Assembly (NCBI GenBank): GCA_965279125.1
Contig: CBDIHL010000043.1
Span: forward strand, 186,001 to 250,000
Direction: 5' to 3'
Length of the DNA stretch: 64,000 nucleotides
DNA from: Dinoroseobacter sp965279125
Lineage (GTDB): Bacteria > Pseudomonadota > Alphaproteobacteria > Rhodobacterales > Rhodobacteraceae
Of this stretch, positions 15,311 through 23,900 are shown in pieces. The position numbers and the translations under genes were made by a program. Position 1 is the stretch's first letter. Each line of letters starts with the position of its first letter. The notes beneath the pieces are model-generated. The model did not search any database, was not told where the DNA came from, and saw only the letters and a program-made list of their open reading frames with translations.

Positions 15311-16038
15311 GGGCGAAGTTAAGCCTGCAAGGCGTGCGCAAACGCTTTGGCACCCATGAGGTCTGCAAGGGCATTGATCTGGATATTGCCGAGGGCGAGA
15401 TGGTCTGCCTGATCGGCGCGTCCGGCTCTGGCAAATCGACGCTTTTGCGCTGCATGAACCTGCTGGAGCCCATCGATGATGGCGCGATCTGGTTTGACGG
15501 GGCCGATATCTCCGAGCCCGGCCTTGATCCGCAGCCCGTGCGCCAGCGCATCGGCATCGTGTTCCAATCCTACAACCTGTTCCCGCATATGACGGCCGAG
15601 CAAAACGTCATGCTGGCCCCGCGCCGGGTCAAGGGCCTGAGCCGTGACGCCCAGCGCCCCAAAGTGACGGAGCTGTTTGCCCGCTTCGGGCTGGCCGACC
15701 GGATGGCCCATTTCCCCGATCAGCTGTCAGGCGGGCAACAACAGCGCGTCGCGATCATCCGGGCCTTGGCGATGGAGCCTGAGATCATGCTGTTTGACGA
15801 GATCACAAGCGCGCTCGACCCCGAGCTGGTGGGCGAAGTGCTAGACGTGCTGCGCGATCTGCGCAGCCAAGGCATGACGATGGTGCTGGCCACCCACGAG
15901 ATGGGCTTTGCGCGCGAGTTGGCCGACAAGGTCTGTTTCCTCGACGATGGCCGCATCCTGGAACAAGGCCCGCCTGCCACCCTGTTTGCCAACCCGGCGC
16001 AGGCGCGCACCAAAGCCTTTCTCGCGCGGGTTCTCTAG
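15307..16038 (+). CDS. Amino acid ABC transporter ATP-binding protein
   Basis: A 243-aa GlnQ/HisP-type ATPase. Walker A GASGSGKST, Q-loop VFQSYNLFPHMTA, signature LSGGQQQRVAI, Walker B IMLFDEITSALDPELV and switch His in LATHEMGFA are all intact. The start is GTG at 15307 (GTGA overlap with the permease stop), followed by RAKLSLQGVRKRFG, which fits the family N-terminus; an upstream extension would run through the permease gene. Drives import by the preceding permease and binding protein. Confidence 0.93.
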   Translation: MRAKLSLQGVRKRFGTHEVCKGIDLDIAEGEMVCLIGASGSGKSTLLRCMNLLEPIDDGAIWFDGADISEPGLDPQPVRQRIGIVFQSYNLFPHMTAEQNVMLAPRRVKGLSRDAQRPKVTELFARFGLADRMAHFPDQLSGGQQQRVAIIRALAMEPEIMLFDEITSALDPELVGEVLDVLRDLRSQGMTMVLATHEMGFARELADKVCFLDDGRILEQGPPATLFANPAQARTKAFLARVL

Positions 16039-16629
16039 ATGCTCGCCTTCGCCGCTGCGGTGTTTTTCCTGATTGTCACGCCGGGTCCGGGTGTTCTGTC
16101 GACCGCAGGCATCGGCGCGGGCTTTGGCTTTCGCGCGGGTCTGGCCTACGTGACGGGCCTGTGCATCGGCACCAATATTGTCGCCCTCGCCGTGGTCACC
16201 GGTGTTGCGGCCCTGATCCTCGCCGACCCGCGCTTGGGCAGCGCGCTGTTGATCGCATCGGTGTGCTACTTGCTCTACCTCGCCTTCCGCATCGCCACCG
16301 CAGGCGCCAGGATCGCGTTTATCGAGAAAGCATCCGCCCCCGGCATTGGCGGCGGTCTGGCGTTGCAGGCGATCAATCCCAAAGCCTATGCGGTCAACAC
16401 CACGCTGTTTGCAGGCTTCAACTTCATGCCCGACGCGCCCTTGATCGAATTGGCGCTGAAATTCGCGATCATGAACGCGATCTGGATCCCGCTGCATTTG
16501 GGCTGGCTCTGGGCCGGGGTGGCGTTGCACCGCCTCGATCTGGCACCGGAGCGGCAACGCGCGATCAATGTCGGGATGGCACTGTCGATGCTGGCGGTTG
16601 TGGCCCTCGCACTTCTGGCCCCGCGCTAA
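16039..16629 (+). CDS. LysE family translocator
   Basis: A 196-aa inner-membrane protein with about five to six hydrophobic segments. The N-terminal FFLIVTPGPGVLSTAGIGAGFGFRAGLAYVTG is the RhtB/LysE family signature, and LQAINPKAYAVN is the conserved central block. The family exports amino acids such as lysine, homoserine or threonine. Its ATG follows the ATPase stop directly, so an importer and an exporter share one operon, perhaps balancing the same or related amino acids. Its stop overlaps the convergent cobQ stop (CTAA). Confidence 0.9.
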   Translation: MLAFAAAVFFLIVTPGPGVLSTAGIGAGFGFRAGLAYVTGLCIGTNIVALAVVTGVAALILADPRLGSALLIASVCYLLYLAFRIATAGARIAFIEKASAPGIGGGLALQAINPKAYAVNTTLFAGFNFMPDAPLIELALKFAIMNAIWIPLHLGWLWAGVALHRLDLAPERQRAINVGMALSMLAVVALALLAPR

Positions 16630-18071
16630 CGCGCCAGCGCAAGCAGGCCGGGCACGTCCAAATGCGCTTCCATATGATCGGCCAGCGCATCCAGCGTCGC
16701 CTCTACCTCTGCGGCATAGCTCGTCTGCCCCACCACCCCGAAGCCCGCCAGCCACGCCTTGCGGAACCTGTCCTCGGTGAACATGCCATGCAGGTAGCTG
16801 CCGGTGATGCGCCCATCTTGCGACACGGCCCCCTCCGCCGTCCCGTCGATATGCGCGAAAGGTCGCGCGCGGTCCGGGCCGTCGGTGGTGCCGATATGGA
16901 TTTCATAGGCCTCGAACGGCACACCAGAGGCCGCGTGAACCGCACTTGGCCGCGTCAGCGCCTTGTCGGGCGTCATGACCGTTTCGACCTCCAGCAGAGC
17001 CAAGCCAGCTTGGGTGCCCGCAGCCCCCTCCAGCCCCTGCGGATCGCTGACATGGCGACCGAGCATCTGGTAGCCACCGCAAATGCCCAGCACATGCCCC
17101 CCACGCCGCACATGGCCCGCCAGATCAACGTCCCAGCCTTGCGCGCGCAAGAACGCCAGATCCCCCAGCGTCGATTTGCTGCCGGGAATGATCACCAGAT
17201 CGGTGTCGCCGGGAAGCGCGCGACCGGGGCCGAGGATATCGAGCGTGACACCCGGCTCTTGTGCCAGCGGGTCAAGATCATCGAAATTCGCGATCCGGCT
17301 GAGGCCAAGACAGACGATCTTGAAGCCCCCCTGCCCCGGCGCGCGCGTCAGGTCGAGCGCATCTTCCGCAGGCAATTTCCACGCCTCCGAGAACCACGGC
17401 AGCACCCCAAAGCCGGGCCAGCCGGTGCGCGTGGCAATCTCGGCATAGCCGTCGTCAAACAGGCTGGGATCGCCGCGAAACGCGTTGACCAGAAAGCCTG
17501 CGATCATCTCCAGATCACCCGCCTCAAGCACCGCATGAGTGCCCACGATCTGCGCGATCACGCCGCCTCGGTTGATGTCACCGGCCAGCACGACGGGCAC
17601 ATCGGCAGCGCGCGCAAAGCCCATATTAGCGATGTCGCCCGCGCGCAGGTTGATCTCGGCGGGACTGCCCGCGCCTTCGACAAGGACCAGATCAGCCTCC
17701 GCTTTGAGGCGCGCGAAACTGTCCAGCACGGCCTCCATCAGCTGCGGTTTCAAGTGCCGGTAGGCCTTGGCTTCCGAGTTCACCAGCGCCTTGCCCTGCA
17801 CCACCACCTGCGCACCCGTATCGGTCTGCGGCTTCAGCAATACCGGGTTCATATGAACCCTCGACGGCACCCCACACGCCAAAGCCTGAACCGCCTGGGC
17901 GCGCCCAATCTCGCCGCCATCTGCGGTCACGGCGGCATTGTTGGACATGTTCTGCGGCTTGAACGGCAACACCCGCAGCCCCCGCCCCGCGGCGGCCCGG
18001 CACAGGCCCGCCACAAGCATCGACTTGCCGACATTCGAGCCGGTGCCCTGGATCATCAAACTGCGCGCCAT
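16626..18071 (-). CDS. cobQ: Cobyric acid synthase
   Basis: A 481-aa glutamine-dependent amidotransferase of cobalamin synthesis that amidates carboxylates of adenosylcobyrinate a,c-diamide. N-terminal DTB synthetase-like ATP domain: MIQGTGSNVGKSMLVAGLCR, PFKPQNMSNNAAVT, GAGSPAEINLR. C-terminal class I glutaminase-like domain: IIPGSKSTLGDLAFLR, nucleophile Cys in HVLGICGGYQMLG and a C-terminal His in GSYLHGMF. Full length. It stands alone between convergent LysE and the acyl-CoA synthetase; no other cob genes are in the window. Confidence 0.96.
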   Translation of the reverse strand: MARSLMIQGTGSNVGKSMLVAGLCRAAAGRGLRVLPFKPQNMSNNAAVTADGGEIGRAQAVQALACGVPSRVHMNPVLLKPQTDTGAQVVVQGKALVNSEAKAYRHLKPQLMEAVLDSFARLKAEADLVLVEGAGSPAEINLRAGDIANMGFARAADVPVVLAGDINRGGVIAQIVGTHAVLEAGDLEMIAGFLVNAFRGDPSLFDDGYAEIATRTGWPGFGVLPWFSEAWKLPAEDALDLTRAPGQGGFKIVCLGLSRIANFDDLDPLAQEPGVTLDILGPGRALPGDTDLVIIPGSKSTLGDLAFLRAQGWDVDLAGHVRRGGHVLGICGGYQMLGRHVSDPQGLEGAAGTQAGLALLEVETVMTPDKALTRPSAVHAASGVPFEAYEIHIGTTDGPDRARPFAHIDGTAEGAVSQDGRITGSYLHGMFTEDRFRKAWLAGFGVVGQTSYAAEVEATLDALADHMEAHLDVPGLLALAR

Positions 18072-18151
18072 CGCCTGCCCTTCAGGGTTCCAGAAATACT
18101 CCCGCCGGAGGCTCCGACGCTGACCCCAAAAGCCGCATGTGGATCAGGGCG

Positions 18152-20038
18152 TCAAGCCGTCCAGCGCCATGGCCGGGTGAAGTTGCCCAGCAGCGTCTCT
18201 ACCTCCGCGTCCGGCACAACCCCGGTCTTGCGCACTTCCGCCACCAGACCCAGCTTCTTATCCTCGATCACAGCAACAACTTCGGCGGCCAAATTGGCCT
18301 CGGCCAACGCGGCATTGTAGATCCGGGTGATCGCGCGTTTGCGCAGATCGGGCTTGAAGACCTTGCCCACGGCGGTCTTTGGCAACTCGTCCAGCACCTC
18401 GATATATTTCGGCTGTGCGGCGCGTTCCTGCACATGCGCTTTGCAATGCGCCATCAGCGCCTCGATCGTCACCTGAGCGCCCTCGACCAGCTCCACATAG
18501 GCGCAGGGCAACTCCCCGGCCACCGCATCGGGTTGGCCGATCGCGCCGACAAAGGCGACGGCTTCGTGCCCTGCAAGCGCCTCTTCAATCTCGGCGGGGT
18601 CAATGTTGTGACCCCCGCGAATGATCAGATCCTTCGCGCGCCCGGTGATCCACAGATAGCCATCGCCGTCAATCCGGCCCAGATCGCCGGTGCGCAGGAA
18701 GATATCGTCGTGAAACAGATCGATATTCTTATCGCTCTCGGTATAGGTCGAGCCCTCGTAAACGCCCGGACTATCGATGCAAATTTCGCCCACCTCGTCG
18801 ACCGCGCATTCGATATAGCTGTCGCCATGGGCACGCAGAATGCGCACTTCGGTATGCGGGAACGGCACCCCGATGGACCCGATTTTCTTAAGCCCATCGA
18901 CCGGATTGCACGACACCAAACAGGTCGCCTCGGTCAAACCATAGCCTTCGACCAGTGAGATCCCCGTGGCCTTCTCGAACCGCTTGAACAGCTCCACCGG
19001 CAGCGGGGCCGAGCCGGAAAATGCGGTCTTCACGCTCGAGATATCCGCATCGACCGGACGCTGCATCTTGGCGGCAATCGCCGTCGGCACGGTGATGATG
19101 AAGGTGATCTTATAGCGCTCGATCAGCTTCCAGAAATTGTCGAACACGCCATCGCCCCGGTAGCCCTGAGGCGTCGGGAACACAACTTGCCCGCCCGAGG
19201 TCACCATCGCCATCAAGATCACATGGCAGGCAAACACGTGAAACAGCGGCAGCGGGCAGATCACCTTGTCTTTCTCCGAAAACAACAGCGTATCGCCCAG
19301 CCAGCCGTTATAGATCATGCCCGAGACTTTGTGCTGGGCCACTTTCGGCATCCCCGTCGTCCCGCCGGTGTGGAAATAGGCGGCCACGCGGTCGTCGGTC
19401 ACATCCTCAAAGGTCAGCTTGGTCGATTGCTGGCTGGCGAGTGCTTTGCGGAAGTCGCGCACCTTTGCGTCATGGGTGATCGAGACTTTGGGCCGGATCA
19501 ACGGCACGATGAATTTCTTCAGCCCCGTCAGGTAGTGCAGCAAGTCGACCTCAAGCACATGCTTGACGTTCGGGGCCATCGCCACCGCGTCATGCGCCTT
19601 TTGCGGCACATCCGTCTTGGGAAAGCCTTTGAGCGTCACAACGACCTTGGCATTGGTCTCGCGCAGGATGGAGGCGATCTGATCGGCCTCCAGCAGCGGA
19701 TTGATCGGGTTGACGATGCCCGCCACCATCCCGCCGAGGAAGGTCACAACCGTCTCGGTGGCATTGGGCAGGATATAGGCAACCACATCCGTAGGCCCCA
19801 CGCCCATGGACCGGAACAGATTGGCCGCTTGGGTCACTTGATGATGCAAGTCGGTCCAGCTCAGCGTCTCGTCCGGGTCCGTCGGGCCGGATTGCAACTG
19901 GAAGGTCGTCGCCTTGCGCGTGGGGAATTTCCTAGTGGTCTGGCTGAGCAGCTCATAAATCGTCTTGGCCGGTTTCGCCTTTGGCCAAGGCAATTCGCCC
20001 TCGATCCGGCCTTTATCGGCCACGGTTGTCCACGTCAT
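18152..20038 (-). CDS. AMP-dependent acyl-CoA synthetase
   Basis: A 628-aa adenylate-forming enzyme (ANL family). The phosphate loop is FHTGGTTGMPKVAQHKV, then A5-type YGLTEATCLVSCNP, adenylate-binding RTGDLGRIDGDGYLWITGRAKDLIIRGGHNIDPAEIE, and the catalytic lysine region PKTAVGKVFKPDLR. It couples a carboxylic acid to CoA via an acyl-AMP; chain length is not deduced. It is somewhat longer than short-chain relatives. Start MTWTTVADKG at 20038 follows GGGAGGACGAAAG; the longer frame lacks family sequence. GC and codons match neighbours. Confidence 0.9.
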   Translation of the reverse strand: MTWTTVADKGRIEGELPWPKAKPAKTIYELLSQTTRKFPTRKATTFQLQSGPTDPDETLSWTDLHHQVTQAANLFRSMGVGPTDVVAYILPNATETVVTFLGGMVAGIVNPINPLLEADQIASILRETNAKVVVTLKGFPKTDVPQKAHDAVAMAPNVKHVLEVDLLHYLTGLKKFIVPLIRPKVSITHDAKVRDFRKALASQQSTKLTFEDVTDDRVAAYFHTGGTTGMPKVAQHKVSGMIYNGWLGDTLLFSEKDKVICPLPLFHVFACHVILMAMVTSGGQVVFPTPQGYRGDGVFDNFWKLIERYKITFIITVPTAIAAKMQRPVDADISSVKTAFSGSAPLPVELFKRFEKATGISLVEGYGLTEATCLVSCNPVDGLKKIGSIGVPFPHTEVRILRAHGDSYIECAVDEVGEICIDSPGVYEGSTYTESDKNIDLFHDDIFLRTGDLGRIDGDGYLWITGRAKDLIIRGGHNIDPAEIEEALAGHEAVAFVGAIGQPDAVAGELPCAYVELVEGAQVTIEALMAHCKAHVQERAAQPKYIEVLDELPKTAVGKVFKPDLRKRAITRIYNAALAEANLAAEVVAVIEDKKLGLVAEVRKTGVVPDAEVETLLGNFTRPWRWTA

Positions 20039-20155
20039 CTTTCGTCCTCCCATCGGCCTCTTTGTGCCAAGAGGTCCGTTCCCCTGAAAACCTACCCGAC
20101 AGGACCCGCTGGGCAAAGGGGGCGCATCCGCTGCAACGCAGCGTCAGAGCTCACG

Positions 20156-20185
20156 AAAAAGGGGCCTGCGCGTGGCAGACCCCTT
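20156..20185 (-). terminator. Rho-independent terminator after kbp-like gene
   Basis: Arms GGGGCCTGC (20161-20169) and GCAGACCCC (20175-20183) with one mismatch and a GCGTG loop, followed on the minus strand by a run of T (20160-20156). Confidence 0.75.
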
Positions 20186-20211
20186 CCTCATGCACTGTAA
20201 TCAGAGATGCC

Positions 20212-20640
20212 CTAGTCTTGCGGAATCCGCAGAACCTGACCCGGATAGATCAGATCGGGGTCTTTCAGCATCGGCTTGTTGGCCTCGAAAATCTCGGTGT
20301 AGCGCGACCCGTTGCCGAGCGCCTTTTCCGAAATCTTCCACAGGTTGTCGCCCTTTTCCACGGTGTGGAACTTCGGATCCGCGCCGCTGACCTCGTCGGC
20401 CACAGCGGCGATGCCTTCGACATTGCCCACGGCGGTGATGATCTTTTCCTTGATCTCCTGGCTGACAGCAGCACCGGACAGCTTGACCGTGTCGCCATCG
20501 ACTTCGATCTCGACGCCGGTCGCATCCAAGCCCAGATCAGCCAGCTCTGCCTTCAACGCGTCGGCCTGCGGTGCCTCGGAGGCTTCCGCCGCCCCGAAAA
20601 CCGACTTGCCCGCGTTCTTTACAAAATTCCAAAGCCCCAT
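20212..20640 (-). CDS. kbp: BON and LysM domain protein, Kbp/YgaU-like
   Basis: A 142-aa soluble protein strongly resembling E. coli YgaU/Kbp, a cytoplasmic potassium-binding protein. N-terminus MGLWNFVKNAGKSVFG, a BON domain (about 30-90, with SQEIKEKIITAVGNVEGIA.V.D.V), then a LysM domain (about 93-140, FHTVEKGDNLWKISEKALGNG, IFEANKPMLKDPDLIYPGQVLRIP). The start is set at the second ATG (20640), matching YgaU and giving better spacing to GGGAG; the ATG at 20646 is too close. No signal peptide, so despite LysM it is probably cytoplasmic. A terminator follows. Confidence 0.9.
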   Translation of the reverse strand: MGLWNFVKNAGKSVFGAAEASEAPQADALKAELADLGLDATGVEIEVDGDTVKLSGAAVSQEIKEKIITAVGNVEGIAAVADEVSGADPKFHTVEKGDNLWKISEKALGNGSRYTEIFEANKPMLKDPDLIYPGQVLRIPQD

Positions 20641-20728
20641 CGTCATTCTCCCAGTGTGTTTTGACTGGCTACACCAATCACATCAGGTCGCTGCAACGCC
20701 AGTGGGAAAAAGTTTCGATTTGCAGCAG

Positions 20729-20761
20729 GGCCAAGAATTTCTCAAACGAAAATTCTTGGCC
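20729..20761. repeat. 12-bp inverted repeat between ABC exporter and kbp
   Basis: GGCCAAGAATTT (20729-20740) and AAATTCTTGGCC (20750-20761) enclose a 9-nt spacer. It lies directly after the ABC exporter stop on the minus strand and has no T run, so it may stabilise the mRNA end or aid Rho-dependent termination. Confidence 0.6.
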
Positions 20762-20762
20762 G

Positions 20763-22577
20763 TCACTCCGCCGCCATACCAGCGGTAAACTGCAACCGGG
20801 CAAGCCGTGCATAGAGACCACCCTCGGCCACCAGCGCATCATGGGTGCCCTCGGCCACGATCTTGCCGCCCTCGAACACCAAAATCCGGTCAGCTTGCTT
20901 CACTGTCGCCAAGCGGTGCGCCACGATGATCGTCGTGCGATCCTGGCTCATCTCTTCGACCGCCACCTGCACCGCACGCTCGGATTCCGCGTCGAGCGCA
21001 CTTGTCGCCTCGTCCAGCAGCAAGATCGGCGCATCGCGCAGGATCGCGCGCGCGATGGCGATGCGTTGCTTCTGGCCACCCGACAACATCACGCCGCGCT
21101 CGCCCACGTAAGTCTCATAGCCGTCGGGCAACGCGCTGAGAAAGTCATGCGCGGCGGCGGCCTTCGCGGCCTCTTCAACCTCGGCATCGCTCGCCTCGGG
21201 CCGCCCGAACCGGATGTTTTCGCGCGCGGAGGCGGCAAAGATCACCGGGTCTTGCGGCACAAAAGCGATCTGCTTGCGGGCCTCGTCGCGCATCACGTCG
21301 CGCAGATCCAAGCCGTCCAGCTCGATCTTGCCGGAGACCGGATCAAAGAAGCGCAGCATCAGTTGCAGGATCGTCGACTTGCCCGCGCCCGAGGGCCCGA
21401 CGAGCGCGATGGTCTCGCCCGGTTTGACCTCGAACGAGATGTCATGCAGCACCTCGACCCCCGGCCTTGCGGGATAGGTGAAGCCGACATCGCGGAACGC
21501 CACATGCCCGTGCCCGCGCGCAGGCATCGGCAGCGGATTGGCCGGATCATCGACGCTGTCATCGGCGGTCAGCAATTCCACCAGCCGCTCGGTCGCGCCG
21601 GCGGCCCGTTGCAACTCGCCCCAAATCTCGGACATGGCTGCGACACCGCCTGCGACCATCACCGCGTAGATGACAAACTGCACCAACTCGCCCGTGCTCA
21701 TGACATCGGCGCGCACATCCCGCGCGCCGACCCACAGCACCCCGACAATGCCGGTGAAGATCAGGAAAATCACGATCATCGTCATGATCGCGCGCACGCC
21801 CACGCGGGTTTTGGCACTTACAAAGGACCGCTCGGTCATCGTGCCAAAATCCAGACGGCTTTCGCGCTCATGGGTGAAGGCCTGCACGGTTTGCACACTC
21901 AGAAGCGCCTCGGACGCATTGCCCGAGCTCGCCGCAATCCAGTCCTGGTTCTCGCGGCTCAGCACCCGCAAGCGGCGGCCCAGCACGATGATTGGGATCA
22001 GCACGGCAGGCACCAGCAGCAGCACGAGGCCCGTCAGCTTGGCCGAGGTCAGCAGCATGAAAATCAAGCCGCCCACAAGGATCAGCGCGTTGCGCAGCGC
22101 GATGGACACGGACGAGCCGATCACCGACAGGATCAAGGTCGTGTCGGTGGTGATCCGGCTGAGCACCTCGCCGGTCATGATCTTCTCGAAAAACGAGGGC
22201 GACATGCCGATGGTGCGGTCAAACACGGCCTTGCGGATATCGGCCACGACACGCTCGCCCAGAAGGGTCACAAGGTAGTAGCGCAAACCCGTCCCGAAGG
22301 CGAGCAAGGCCGCGATGACGATGGCCGCGAGGAAATACTGATCGAGGATCTCGGAGGCTTCCATATCGAACGCATCGATCACCCGGCGCACGGCCAGAGG
22401 CAGTGTCAGCGACAAGGTGGCGGTGAGCACGAGTGCGATCACAGCGGAGACCGCCAGCGCGCGATAGGGCAAGATGAACGGCCAAAGCGTTTTCAACGCG
22501 CCGATATTCTTGGACTTCGCGCGTTCCTCTTCCGCCTTATGGACGGGCGCGGGTGCGTCGTTGGAATTGGCCGCCAT
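20763..22577 (-). CDS. MsbA-like ABC transporter, fused permease and ATPase
   Basis: A 604-aa half-exporter. N-terminal ABC transmembrane type 1 domain with six hydrophobic segments (about 35-320), then the nucleotide-binding domain: Walker A VGPSGAGKST, Q-loop FVPQDPVIFAASA, signature LSGGQKQRIAIARAI, Walker B ILLLDEATSALD and switch VAHRLATVKQADRI. It works as a homodimer; the substrate (lipid, peptide or drug) is unknown. The start is placed at MAANSNDAPA (22577): a longer frame to 22667 reads through the adjacent tRNA-Gly and is rejected. Confidence 0.92.
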   Translation of the reverse strand: MAANSNDAPAPVHKAEEERAKSKNIGALKTLWPFILPYRALAVSAVIALVLTATLSLTLPLAVRRVIDAFDMEASEILDQYFLAAIVIAALLAFGTGLRYYLVTLLGERVVADIRKAVFDRTIGMSPSFFEKIMTGEVLSRITTDTTLILSVIGSSVSIALRNALILVGGLIFMLLTSAKLTGLVLLLVPAVLIPIIVLGRRLRVLSRENQDWIAASSGNASEALLSVQTVQAFTHERESRLDFGTMTERSFVSAKTRVGVRAIMTMIVIFLIFTGIVGVLWVGARDVRADVMSTGELVQFVIYAVMVAGGVAAMSEIWGELQRAAGATERLVELLTADDSVDDPANPLPMPARGHGHVAFRDVGFTYPARPGVEVLHDISFEVKPGETIALVGPSGAGKSTILQLMLRFFDPVSGKIELDGLDLRDVMRDEARKQIAFVPQDPVIFAASARENIRFGRPEASDAEVEEAAKAAAAHDFLSALPDGYETYVGERGVMLSGGQKQRIAIARAILRDAPILLLDEATSALDAESERAVQVAVEEMSQDRTTIIVAHRLATVKQADRILVFEGGKIVAEGTHDALVAEGGLYARLARLQFTAGMAAE

Positions 22578-22653
22578 GCGGTCAAACACTCCACGTCTTA
22601 CCCAAGGGTCTGTCTCGGGCCGAACCTCGGGAATGCGGGGTCCGTAGGAAATC

Positions 22654-22727
22654 TGGAGCGGGTACACGGAATCGAACCGAGCTAGCCTGCTTGGAAGGCA
22701 GGTGCATTACCACTATGCTATACCCGC
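22654..22727 (-). tRNA. tRNA-Gly (anticodon TCC)
   Basis: A 74-nt cloverleaf on the minus strand with encoded CCA. Acceptor stem GCGGGTA (22727-22721) pairs with TACCCGC (22664-22658). The anticodon loop CTTCCAA gives anticodon TCC (reads GGA). T arm CGGTTCGATTCCG; discriminator T, CCA at 22656-22654. Confidence 0.97.
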
Positions 22728-22958
22728 ATCTGGTCCCCCTCTATATCTGGCAAAAGCGCTGGCGTGCAAGATGGGTCACGCAGGGTCAAAGCGGGGCGCA
22801 AAGCCGCAGTCTGCCCCCCCGGCGAAGACGTGGACCTGTGGCCAGTCTTGCCGCCTGCCCCAGGACTGTTTCGAGTTTTTTGAAATGCGCCCAATTGCTG
22901 CCCCATTTGATTGTTACCCCTTTGGCAACACTCAAGACAGCAAAGGCAGGATTAGACC

Positions 22959-23072
22959 ATGAACAAACTCGCAGCCGCCATTGGCATCCTCATGGGCCTG
23001 ACCGCAGGCGTGACCCTTGCAACCGCTGGCACTGACACGGGCCTGCCCTTCGGACTTTACGCCGAACTGTAG
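22959..23072 (+). CDS. 37-aa exported small peptide
   Basis: A very short open frame: MNKLAAAIGILMGLTAGVTL, then ATAGTDTGLPFGLYAEL. It has a signal-like N-terminus (charged MNK then a 19-residue hydrophobic stretch) and a short polar tail. It is followed 32 nt later by a strong terminator on the same strand, which supports an independent small transcription unit. A weak ribosome site (GGCAGG, 22945-22950) precedes the ATG. After signal cleavage only about 14 residues would remain; otherwise it is a one-helix membrane peptide. Function unknown. Confidence 0.55.
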   Translation: MNKLAAAIGILMGLTAGVTLATAGTDTGLPFGLYAEL

Positions 23073-23103
23073 CCCAGACCGATTTCTCCCGAAGACTGTA
23101 CCC

Positions 23104-23136
23104 CCGCCTCTGGTCCTCCCCCAGAGGCGGTTTTTT
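23104..23136 (+). terminator. Rho-independent terminator after the 37-aa peptide
   Basis: Perfect 9-bp arms CCGCCTCTG (23104-23112) and CAGAGGCGG (23122-23130) with a 9-nt loop, then TTTTTT. Confidence 0.92.
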
Positions 23137-23140
23137 CTGA

Positions 23141-23824
23141 TCACTCCACCGAGGTCGCATCCTCATAAGGCTCGATCAATTCCGGCCCCTGCGCTTTGTT
23201 GGAGTTCACAGCCCGCGCCACCCGGTGCCGAGCGATCCGCGCCTCGGGCGCTTGGGTCATCAGCCGCGCGGCCCCTTTGCCTTCTTCGCCCAACCACAGG
23301 CTCCACTGTTCGGGCGCGAGCGTCACAGGCTCGCGGTGATGCACCTCAGCCATCGTCGGGCCTGCCTGCGTCGAGACAATCGCGCAACTTGTGAAGGCCT
23401 GCCCATCTTTTTCCCAATCCTGCCAGATACCTGCAAAGACCAGCGGCGCGCCGGAGAGATCATAGAAATACCACGGCAAACGGTTTCCTTCCGCGTCCTT
23501 GGTCCATTCGTAGAAGCCTGAGGCGGGCACGAGGCAGCGCCGCGCCCGACACGCCGCGCGGAACGCAGGCTTCTCGGCAATCGTCTCGGCGCGGGCATTG
23601 ATCAAGAGCGGCCCGTCCGTCGGGGTGGCGTACCAATGCGGCAGGAATCCCCACCGCATGGGGCGCAAATGGCGCGTGCCCTCAAAGCTGGTCACGACGG
23701 GCACGGATTGTGTGGGGCAGATGTTGTAGCGCGGGGAGGCGTCCGGCAGATCATTGGCCGGGCTTGCCTTGAAAAGCCGGGTCATCGCCTCATGCGGCAG
23801 AGTCAGGGCGTAGCGTCCACACAT
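23141..23824 (-). CDS. yedK: SOS-response-associated peptidase family protein (SRAP, YedK/HMCES)
   Basis: A 227-aa SRAP-domain protein. The catalytic Cys2 (MCGRYAL) becomes the N-terminus and forms a thiazolidine crosslink with abasic sites in single-stranded DNA. Other active-site blocks are PRYNICPTQ, MRWGFLPHW, LINARAETI (Asn), ASGFYEW (Glu) and VHHREPV (His, where many members read HDRMPV). It shields abasic sites at stalled forks. Nearest partners are not DNA repair genes. Downstream, before the next minus-strand terminator, is the terminator of the opposing 37-aa peptide. Confidence 0.95.
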   Translation of the reverse strand: MCGRYALTLPHEAMTRLFKASPANDLPDASPRYNICPTQSVPVVTSFEGTRHLRPMRWGFLPHWYATPTDGPLLINARAETIAEKPAFRAACRARRCLVPASGFYEWTKDAEGNRLPWYFYDLSGAPLVFAGIWQDWEKDGQAFTSCAIVSTQAGPTMAEVHHREPVTLAPEQWSLWLGEEGKGAARLMTQAPEARIARHRVARAVNSNKAQGPELIEPYEDATSVE

Positions 23825-23843
23825 GCGCCAAAGCTACCGTGCC

Positions 23844-23894
23844 GCGTAACCCGCGCCAAGGGCGGCCCCGCGATTTCGAAATCGCGGGTTACGC
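23844..23894. repeat. Nested palindrome with alternative hairpins
   Basis: A 22-bp perfect palindrome (23867-23888; core CGCGATTTCGAAATCGCG) overlaps the right arm of a second 12-bp inverted repeat, GCGTAACCCGCG (23844-23855) with CGCGGGTTACGC (23883-23894). The two pairings exclude each other, like a switch. It lies in the 76-bp gap between the quinone oxidoreductase and yedK, both read leftward. There is no T run. Confidence 0.8.
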
Positions 23895-23900
23895 CGCGTC

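Noticed and set aside
16161..18320. A 719-residue plus-strand frame over cobQ
   Set aside because: Shadow of cobQ; LysE and cobQ frames have intact catalytic or membrane motifs.
20571..22685. A 704-residue plus-strand open frame
   Set aside because: It is antisense to the ABC exporter, rich in His/Arg/Gln with no recognisable domain, and runs into tRNA-Gly; the exporter on the other strand is certain.
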